A DNA stretch of 29,940 nt from CAYZHV01 sp964478055. GTDB taxonomy: Bacteria; Spirochaetota; Spirochaetia; DSM-27196; Alkalispirochaetaceae. The translations under genes and the position numbers were made by a program. The notes beneath the pieces are model-generated. The model saw only the letters and a list, made by a program, of their open reading frames with translations. It had not been told where the DNA came from and did no database searches. The DNA lies in NCBI GenBank assembly GCA_964478055.1, contig CAYZHV010000015.1:1-29940 (forward strand). Direction: 5' to 3'. Positions 7,371 to 13,950 of this stretch are shown piece after piece. The first letter of the stretch is position 1; each line of letters begins with the position of its first letter.

Positions 7371-8213
7371 ATGACCGTGGACGCCGCCTTTCAACTGCTT
7401 CAGCTTGACGAAAACGCCACTCTTCATGAGCTGAGTGTCTCTTTTCGGCGGCTCCTCAAGGAGTATCACCCCGATCGCAACACCGATCGCCGGGAGTGGT
7501 CGCACCGGATGACGGTGCAGCTAAACCGCGCATACGAGGTGGTGGCTTCGCACCTCCGGGAGGCGGAAGAGCAGGGGAGGCAGGAGGTCGTCTGGGACGC
7601 CGAAACTGCCCAGGCCGCGGCGGAGGCGGCTTACGAGACCGCCTCGGAGGCGCACGACGGCTATACGGTCTCCTTTCAGGCGCGCCTTGCCCACCTCTAC
7701 GACGGGCTCCTGGACGCGGTCTTTCTCTACTACAATTTCGGCCTCGAGAATGTTCATCTTCGACAGGAAGGGACTCTCCGGTACCGTTACCGCACCTCAA
7801 TGAAGCGACTCAAGGAGGTTCTCACCGGCCTGGAGGAGCTCGAGGAGTGGCCCGGGAGCACCATCCAGCACGACCTGGCAAAAGTCGTGCGCACCTTCGG
7901 CGCCGGATTCTATGAGAACATGCTCGTAAAGGCGGAGGACCATCAGGGAGTGTACGGAGAAGAGCAGAAGGCTTACAAGCATTTCCGCCACGCTTCCGAC
8001 CGCCTGGACCAGGCGATCAAGGGGCATCTCTTCGGCGACCAACTCGCCGGTGGAAACCGATCACCCGACGCCATCTCGAGCTGCGAGAGCAATCTTATGG
8101 CGATTCTCGCGCACTACCCGAGAAGCCGCTGGGTGCCCGAGAGTCTCATCAAGCTCTATTTGCTGCAGAGCTTTGTGACCCTTTGTCAGAAAGTGCTCTA
8201 CCCCGAAGAGTAA
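7371..8213 (+). CDS. J-domain protein with a helical C-terminal region
   Basis: The first 65 or so residues form a J domain: AAFQLLQLDENATLHELSVS, FRRLLKEYHPDRN with the HPD triad at 33-35, then LNRAYEVVASHL. J domains stimulate the ATPase of Hsp70 (DnaK). After it comes an Ala/Glu-rich stretch and about 170 residues of helical, soluble sequence that I do not recognise. There is no G/F region, zinc finger or substrate-binding barrel of classical DnaJ, so this is a specialised (class III) co-chaperone recruiting DnaK to an unknown client. No membrane helix. It is a single gene, divergent from the 184-aa gene, ending in front of a terminator hairpin. Confidence 0.85.
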   Translation: MTVDAAFQLLQLDENATLHELSVSFRRLLKEYHPDRNTDRREWSHRMTVQLNRAYEVVASHLREAEEQGRQEVVWDAETAQAAAEAAYETASEAHDGYTVSFQARLAHLYDGLLDAVFLYYNFGLENVHLRQEGTLRYRYRTSMKRLKEVLTGLEELEEWPGSTIQHDLAKVVRTFGAGFYENMLVKAEDHQGVYGEEQKAYKHFRHASDRLDQAIKGHLFGDQLAGGNRSPDAISSCESNLMAILAHYPRSRWVPESLIKLYLLQSFVTLCQKVLYPEE

Positions 8214-8230
8214 GATCCAAAGCAGAATAG

Positions 8231-8257
8231 AAAAGCCCCGGAGAATTTCCCCGGGGC
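8231..8257 (-). terminator. Intrinsic terminator for the dikinase-like operon
   Basis: GCCCCGG (8235-8241) pairs with CCGGGGC (8251-8257) around a 9-nt loop. On the minus strand the stem is followed by TTTTCTATTCT, so it fits a Rho-independent terminator about 45 nt after the dikinase stop codon. Confidence 0.7.
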
Positions 8258-8276
8258 CTCAAGTCTCGTAATCCCT

Positions 8277-8296
8277 GGGCGCCCTGAGGCGCCCTT
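8277..8296 (+). terminator. Intrinsic terminator for the J-domain gene
   Basis: GGGCGCC (8277-8283), loop CTGA, GGCGCCC (8288-8294), then TTGTTG. The stem is a perfect 7-bp GC helix about 65 nt after the J-protein stop. The T tract is short, so efficiency is uncertain. It ends only 8 nt from the stop codon of the opposing gene. Confidence 0.6.
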
Positions 8297-8302
8297 GTTG
8301 GG

Positions 8303-10918
8303 TCAGCCTCGTTCGTCAGCCAGGTTCATCTGCGCGATCGCCAGCTTTGCGATCGGGATGCCGTAGGGGGAGACGGAGACGTAGTCGAGCCCGGCGCCAC
8401 GGAAAAACGCGACGTTTGCGGGCTCCGCACCGTGTTCCCCACAGATACCGAGGGTGAGATCGGGACGGGTCATCCGGCCGCGGGTGGCGGCAATTTGTAC
8501 CATTTCCTTTACCTGCGGCTCGAGCACCTTGAAGGGATTGCTCGGCAAGAGGTCGAACTCGTTGTAGTCCGAGAAGAAGGTATTGAAGTCGTCCCGGGAT
8601 ATGCCCGTGGTAGTCTGGGTGAGGTCGTTGGTACCGAAAGAGAAGAAATCCGCATATCGCGCGATGTCGCCGGCCTGCAGAGCCGCCGCGGGGAGCTCAA
8701 TCATGGTTCCCACCTTGTAGTCGATGGGATCACTCTTGAACTTGGTTCGGACCTCCTCCTCGATGTCTCGTATGCCGAGAATCTGCTTACCTTCGATCCG
8801 CTTTCCGTTTCGTACGACTTTGATCTCGCTGGCGGTCATCACGAGGGGAATCATGATTTCAGGCTTTGCGTGGACCCCTTCGCTCTTGAGCTTGTAAGCC
8901 GCTTCGAAGATCGCGCGCACCTGCATGCGGTAAATCTCCGGGAAAGAGATGGCAATACGCACGCCCCGGTGTCCGAGCATCGGGTTGAACTCCCGCAGCA
9001 TCTGACTTCTGGAGCGTATCTTTGCACCGGTAAGGGATTTGTTCTCCTTGCTCGCGATTTTGACGAACTCCGCCATACTCTCCCGAGTGGTCGGCAGGAA
9101 CTCGTGCAGCGGCGCGTCGAGGAGCCTGATGGTTACCGGATAGCCGTCCATGATTTTGAAGAGCTCGTAGAAGTCCTGAGTCTGAACCTTGCGCAGATTT
9201 TCCAGCGCTTTGTTCCGCTCGTCATCGTTGTCCGCGAGAATCATGTACCGGAATCGATTGATACGGTCTTCGGCGAAGAACATGTGTTCCGTCCGGCAGA
9301 GCCCGATGCCCGGGGCACCAAAAGTCTTGGCAAGTTTGGCGTCCCTGGGCTGATCGGCATTGGCGTGAACGTCGAACTCGTCGATGTGTTTCTGGATGAG
9401 CTCGAGGAGCTCCAGGAGGCCGCTATCCTCGGGGGTAGGCTTGGTGAGCTCCCCTTTGGTGAGGTAAATCAACGGATCGTCGTAGTAGGGCACATCAAAG
9501 GTTATGTAGTCGCCCTCTTTGACGGTTTTCCCCCCGATCACCATGGAACTCTTGTTGAACTTGATGTCCTGGTAGACCAGCGCCACTTTGCCAAGGCTCC
9601 GTGCAACGACCGGTGCGTGAGAGGCGTAGCCTCCCTCAGAGGAGAGAACACCCTGAGCTACCTCGATACCCTTTACGTCGTCAGCAAAGGTCGCGGGCAT
9701 AGCGAGGATTACGTCGGTATTCTCACCCTTCTGCTGCGCCTCGCGGTGCGCCTGGATGAGCTTGTCCGTGTCAAAAAAGACCCGTCCAATCGCAGCGCCC
9801 ACGGCGCCGGCGATACCACCTTTTATGGTGGGGGCACTCTTGACCGAGTTCTTGTCCAGTGTTGGATGTAGTATCTCCGCGAGGCGGCCGGGTTTGATCG
9901 CGTTAATAACGTACGCCTCGTCTACCACCTTTTCCCGATAGAGATCCAGGTAGGACTTGATCTCCGCCTGGGTCGACTTGTTCGACACCGTCGCCTGGTC
10001 GACAATCCAGAGATCCCCACGTTCGATGGTAAACCGGACCCAGCGGATCTCTTTGAAGTTGTGTTCCAGCTTCTTGGCGGCGTCCCTGAGCCGAGACAGA
10101 TAGGGTTCCTCGAGCTTGTCTATGGTCTTGCCCTTCTTGACGTTCTCGTCAAAGGCTTGCTGGAAGAGCTCGCCGTAGATCTCGTTCTCTCCGGAGATGA
10201 TGTTGTGGGTATAGAAGTACCCGGAGGCGCTCTTTTCGTCGAGGTTTCCGTAGACCATCGCCTGAATCATCACCGCCGAGTCCTCAGTGGTGGGACTTTG
10301 AGTAAAGGCGCCACGGAAGAGCTTCAGAATGTAGGTAATCTGGAAGTAGGCGTCAGTGAAGATCTCCGCCGGGAGTATGCCCTCATTGTCCTCGAGGGCC
10401 TTTAAGACCGTGCTCTTCTTCTTTGCGCTCTTGAGCTGATCCTTGAATGCCTCGAGCTTCTTTTTCCGCCCCGCTTCGGGAGCGTTAGCGAGCTCCAGTC
10501 GAAGGATAGAGCGAAGGAGGAAGTTGTACTCCTGCCAGGCGAAGGTCTCGCCTACGGCCGACGCGAAGCCCTCTATTGTGGAGTTACAGAGCCCGACGTG
10601 GTGAACTGACGGCAGTTGGCTCTGAACGTTAAGGATAGGGCTTTCGAGGACCTTGAGCAGAAGAGGATTGGAGGCGTCACTATAGGTCTTGCTCATGATC
10701 GACTCGATCTTTTCGACCGAGTCACTCACGCGCTGCCAGCCGGAGGTTGCGTCCTCCGGAAAGTGCTCTAGAGCCTCGTTTGGAATTATGAAACCGGGAC
10801 AAATGGGGAGGTCGAGTTCTGACATCTCCATGGCTCTGCGGCCACGGCTGCCCATTAGTTCTCGTGTCTCCTCATCCCTCACGGTTACGTGTGAGCTGAA
10901 GGGAAGTATCTTGTTCAT
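8303..10918 (-). CDS. Pyruvate,phosphate dikinase-like protein with eroded ATP-grasp half
   Basis: The 871-aa length matches PPDK, which interconverts pyruvate + ATP + Pi and PEP + AMP + PPi. The central phosphohistidine motif GGYASHAPVVAR is intact (His434). The PEP/pyruvate barrel is highly conserved: ANADQPRDA, GIGLCRTEHMFF, IRLLDAPLHEFLP, NPMLGHRGVRIA, FFSFGTNDLTQTT and GICGEHGAEP with catalytic Cys826. The N-terminal third departs from the family: GGKGANL is GSRGRRA at 23-29, the VRSGAxxSMPGMMDT stretch is unrecognisable near 87-106, the FTRNP arginine is His, and the terminal LQTR is VDQA at 306-309. Nucleotide-dependent phosphorylation is therefore doubtful. The ATG at 10918 was preferred because earlier starts overlap the upstream gene; GAGGAG lies 12 nt before it. 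Third gene of the cfpA cluster, 16 nt after its neighbour. Confidence 0.85.
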   Translation of the reverse strand: MNKILPFSSHVTVRDEETRELMGSRGRRAMEMSELDLPICPGFIIPNEALEHFPEDATSGWQRVSDSVEKIESIMSKTYSDASNPLLLKVLESPILNVQSQLPSVHHVGLCNSTIEGFASAVGETFAWQEYNFLLRSILRLELANAPEAGRKKKLEAFKDQLKSAKKKSTVLKALEDNEGILPAEIFTDAYFQITYILKLFRGAFTQSPTTEDSAVMIQAMVYGNLDEKSASGYFYTHNIISGENEIYGELFQQAFDENVKKGKTIDKLEEPYLSRLRDAAKKLEHNFKEIRWVRFTIERGDLWIVDQATVSNKSTQAEIKSYLDLYREKVVDEAYVINAIKPGRLAEILHPTLDKNSVKSAPTIKGGIAGAVGAAIGRVFFDTDKLIQAHREAQQKGENTDVILAMPATFADDVKGIEVAQGVLSSEGGYASHAPVVARSLGKVALVYQDIKFNKSSMVIGGKTVKEGDYITFDVPYYDDPLIYLTKGELTKPTPEDSGLLELLELIQKHIDEFDVHANADQPRDAKLAKTFGAPGIGLCRTEHMFFAEDRINRFRYMILADNDDERNKALENLRKVQTQDFYELFKIMDGYPVTIRLLDAPLHEFLPTTRESMAEFVKIASKENKSLTGAKIRSRSQMLREFNPMLGHRGVRIAISFPEIYRMQVRAIFEAAYKLKSEGVHAKPEIMIPLVMTASEIKVVRNGKRIEGKQILGIRDIEEEVRTKFKSDPIDYKVGTMIELPAAALQAGDIARYADFFSFGTNDLTQTTTGISRDDFNTFFSDYNEFDLLPSNPFKVLEPQVKEMVQIAATRGRMTRPDLTLGICGEHGAEPANVAFFRGAGLDYVSVSPYGIPIAKLAIAQMNLADERG

Positions 10919-10934
10919 CGTTGCACCAATCTCC

Positions 10935-11861
10935 TCAGAACAGGTCGAGGGTCTGGTCGGGTCCGCCTTTGAGGAACATCTCAAATCGCGGACTTGCGCC
11001 TTCGTATAGATACCGTTGGAGTTTCGAGACGTCTTTTATCTCGTCGCCTACAACGCTTACGAGGATCGGGACCCCGTGTTTAACCTTTCCCCATTTGAAG
11101 AGCGCGTTTATGTCGTTAATGCGTTCGTTTTCGTACCAAATGAGAACGTCCAGCCCTGGATGCTTTCCTTTGAAGCTGTCGATAATGCGTTTCCACGCCT
11201 CGACGTTTCCGTTGTGGAAGAGCTCATTTGTGACGACCACGGAGTAGCGTGGTGTCATCCGCCGCTTGCCGCCTCCTGAGGGAGCGGCCTTCTTTTGGGC
11301 CGCCTCGGCCCGCGAAGGCTGCGGCGCTTGCGCTGCGCCGCCAGAGCGCTTGTAGCCCTCGTTGGTCGGCACTTCTTGCCCCGCCAGGAGCTTATGCACG
11401 TCTTCCGCTGCTTTGTTGAAGACTTCCGGTTTCCGCTGTTCAGTCACGGGCCCGGCATAGACCACGATTAACTCATCCTGTAGCAGTGGAAGAGCGGGTT
11501 CAAAGGAGTCGGGGTCCTTTGGATTGATGAGAAAGAGCCCCGCCTGGGGGTGGTCGTAGGCGAGAACGATTTGAATGGCGCCCCATTCATTGAGTGACTT
11601 GGCGATCTCGCTCGGGTCCTCGATTGTCTGAGGCAAGTTACCGGACCGAAAGGCATAACCGTACTTGTCTACAAGCAGAGAGCTCAGGATCGGCCGGATC
11701 TGAAAGCGCTCGAGTTTTCCGGATTCGAGAGCGTCGTTGAGGAGATCCGCCAGATTCTCTCCCGCTTCAATGCGGGAGAGAAAGGCGGTTGTCGTACGAA
11801 AGTGGCGCAGGGCCGTGTTATAGCCGGCCCTGCGCGAAAGAATGTCGAGATTGCCCGTCAT
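10935..11861 (-). CDS. Conserved unknown gene between cfpA and the dikinase gene (TP0747-like position)
   Basis: Unknown function, 308 aa, soluble. Two parts can be seen: an alpha/beta domain at 1-165 (IQIVLAYDHPQAGLFLINP, ELIVVYAGPVT) and a second at about 204-308 (RYSVVVTNELFHNGNVEAWK, LDVLIWYENERIND, GVPILVSVVGDEI). They are joined by a flexible Ala/Pro/Lys/Gln-rich linker at 171-203. The ATG lies 3 nt after the cfpA stop (TAA-ACC-ATG), which implies coupled translation with cfpA. From memory, T. pallidum also has one unknown gene (TP0747) between cfpA and ppdK. Conserved position and coupling suggest a role with the filament or with the dikinase-like protein; this is inference only. Confidence 0.75.
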   Translation of the reverse strand: MTGNLDILSRRAGYNTALRHFRTTTAFLSRIEAGENLADLLNDALESGKLERFQIRPILSSLLVDKYGYAFRSGNLPQTIEDPSEIAKSLNEWGAIQIVLAYDHPQAGLFLINPKDPDSFEPALPLLQDELIVVYAGPVTEQRKPEVFNKAAEDVHKLLAGQEVPTNEGYKRSGGAAQAPQPSRAEAAQKKAAPSGGGKRRMTPRYSVVVTNELFHNGNVEAWKRIIDSFKGKHPGLDVLIWYENERINDINALFKWGKVKHGVPILVSVVGDEIKDVSKLQRYLYEGASPRFEMFLKGGPDQTLDLF

Positions 11862-11864
11862 GGT

Positions 11865-13841
11865 TTACAGTTCCTGGAGATCGTCGCCGGAGATCGATTT
11901 GTTCTCCGGAGTTACGTCTGCCTGACCGGTCACACCGGAATCGCTGGTATCGAAGCCAGTCTGCTCGTTAGCCGCAGCCTTGCTGCCGTGCTCAACCACC
12001 GGCTCGTAGTCGTTGGAGAAGCTCATTCCGATATCCTCGCGGACCGTGGAGCGGCGTCGCTTGAAGGCCGCGAAAGCCGCGTCCTGGAATCCCTTGGACA
12101 CGCCGTGGAGGAACTCATTCAGAACGTTCGCCATGCCGTTGAGGGTGAACTTCTTTCTCTTAATCGAGGTGATGTCCACATCGAGAATGAGGCCGGACTG
12201 GATGTGATACGGGTTGATCAGATAGTCGAAGTCCTCGAACTCCTTCCGGAGGAACATGATGCGCTGGTCGATAACCACGCGCTCCTTCGGGTTCTGGAAG
12301 CCGTATACAGCCTGGATGCGCTCGGCCGCCTTGTTGAGCATCTTCTTGAAGAGGCTCTTCTCGTGGAGGTAGGTGGCGTTGAGCCGCTCCACGTCCGTGG
12401 CGTCGTGCTTGACCCGCTGAATCTCGTTCCAGACCTTGTTCATCTCTTCGACGATGGGCTCTTCGGTCTCATCGGCGACGCTCTGCTTGCGACGCTGCAC
12501 CTTACTGCTCATCTTTTTCGCGAGGTCCTCGAAGTCGGTTACACGGAAGTTGGACTTGCCGCTCTCGTAGACCGCTTCGACCACGTCCCAGAGCTGCTGG
12601 ATCTTTCGACGGAAGTTCTCCATCTGCTGATCGTAGGCGTCCTGCTCCTTAAGCAGTTGCTCGCCATCGTAGTACTTGAGGCGGATCTGATAGCGTTCGT
12701 CCGGCAGGGAGGTAGGATCGGTATCCTCATACTCCCGGACAACGAGCTCTTGAGCGTTCTTGAGGTTCTCAATGTACTGATACCCCATCTTACTGGTGTC
12801 CAGAATTGAGGTCAGAGAGTTAACCGCGGTGTTGAAGCCCCGGTTCCGGATGTTCTCCATGTCGATGATCTTCTTGATGTTCTCCCGGATGTTCAGGGGA
12901 TCGAATTCTCGAGGATCGATCTCCGCCCGCAACCCCTCGATCTTCTCCATGAGATCCTTTGCGAGAAAGGTGTACCGCTTGGAGGTTTCATCCTCGGAAT
13001 CGTCATCGGTGTAATTGGGAACCCGGCGCATCTTCTCAAAGATAACCTGGGCGTCGGTAAGCTCTTCCTTACCCTCATCGATGAGCTGATCCTGGTACTG
13101 CTCGATCTCGTTCTCGATCAGCTGGGTGATCGTTCGAGAGATCTGGTCCTTGATCAGGTACTCCACCGTAGCCTGATACTGGAAGATCGGGCTAATGAGC
13201 TCGGAGTCGAGAATGTTTACCGAGAGCTTGACGTCGGTAACGGTCTTCGGCTTGTAGGTGTTGTCCTTGAACGCACACTTCACAACGGAGTAGGCGTTCT
13301 CACCGCGAATAAACGCGCCGACGTCGGTCTTCTGACGGAGCAGAGAGTTCGTGTCATTCTCGAGGTCGTTCATTCCCCGCTGAATGTGTCCCTGCAGGTG
13401 ACCGTACATGTTAACGATCGACTTCTCGATCTCACCGGTGTTGAACTTGTCCGCTCCGGCGATTTCATCGAGCATGGTGGCAATCTCTTTCGGCGTATAC
13501 CGAGCAAGAGACTTGTTCTCTTCCTTGTCGATGAAGTTCCGGATTTTCTTCACCATCTCATCTTCAGTGGTGGTGATATACCGGTTGAACATGTTCTGGT
13601 AGTTCTGATTGAAGTAGTTGTACAACTTCTCCTTCAGACCACCCATCACATCGAGGCGTTCGAGAACCTCTTTCGGTAGCTTCGTCTGAATCGTCTTCAG
13701 AACCTTATCAGCCTCTTCGCTGACTAGCTGATCGTATTCCTTTTTCTGATCTCGTCCCTCCTGGGCGAGACTGTTCCGAGAACCGACCGCTGAGGGCTTA
13801 CTCGGATGAAATACGTTTGGGCTGCGTCCGATGTCTGACAT
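11865..13841 (-). CDS. cfpA: Cytoplasmic filament protein A (CfpA)
   Basis: Subunit of the cytoplasmic filament ribbon that runs along the inner face of the spirochaete membrane beneath the periplasmic flagella; Treponema cfpA mutants are reported to have segregation and division defects. The product has 658 aa, close to treponemal CfpA (about 680). It lacks signal and membrane segments and is mostly long charged helices with coiled-coil character (EADKVLKTIQTKLPKEVLER, YIKDQ-like and YDQQMENFRRKIQQLWDVVE stretches). The final 60 residues are disordered and acidic. The identification rests on recognised overall sequence character and on the order cfpA, unknown gene, dikinase gene as recalled for T. 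pallidum. ATG at 13841 has GGGAGGA 7 nt upstream, a strong site fitting an abundant structural protein. Confidence 0.83.
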   Translation of the reverse strand: MSDIGRSPNVFHPSKPSAVGSRNSLAQEGRDQKKEYDQLVSEEADKVLKTIQTKLPKEVLERLDVMGGLKEKLYNYFNQNYQNMFNRYITTTEDEMVKKIRNFIDKEENKSLARYTPKEIATMLDEIAGADKFNTGEIEKSIVNMYGHLQGHIQRGMNDLENDTNSLLRQKTDVGAFIRGENAYSVVKCAFKDNTYKPKTVTDVKLSVNILDSELISPIFQYQATVEYLIKDQISRTITQLIENEIEQYQDQLIDEGKEELTDAQVIFEKMRRVPNYTDDDSEDETSKRYTFLAKDLMEKIEGLRAEIDPREFDPLNIRENIKKIIDMENIRNRGFNTAVNSLTSILDTSKMGYQYIENLKNAQELVVREYEDTDPTSLPDERYQIRLKYYDGEQLLKEQDAYDQQMENFRRKIQQLWDVVEAVYESGKSNFRVTDFEDLAKKMSSKVQRRKQSVADETEEPIVEEMNKVWNEIQRVKHDATDVERLNATYLHEKSLFKKMLNKAAERIQAVYGFQNPKERVVIDQRIMFLRKEFEDFDYLINPYHIQSGLILDVDITSIKRKKFTLNGMANVLNEFLHGVSKGFQDAAFAAFKRRRSTVREDIGMSFSNDYEPVVEHGSKAAANEQTGFDTSDSGVTGQADVTPENKSISGDDLQEL

Positions 13842-13950
13842 TATCGCTTCCTCCCTTCACTCAAAATGGTACTGACTGTTTAGTCCCATCATCAACATAC
13901 TGCATTGCGCGCAGATTACAAGGTCTACGTGCACTTACTGGCAGGTGGCT

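Noticed and set aside
8432..9871. 479-codon plus-strand frame opposite the dikinase gene
   Set aside because: Antisense shadow of a strongly conserved coding region; no recognisable domain or ribosome site.
10919..10984. Earlier start for the dikinase-like protein
   Set aside because: Would overlap the preceding gene by 50 nt and add residues not found in PPDK; the ATG at 10918 gives the family length.
11802..12809. 335-codon plus-strand frame opposite cfpA
   Set aside because: Its L/V/E/R-biased composition is that of a frame antisense to charged helices; cfpA has the ribosome site and recognisable product.
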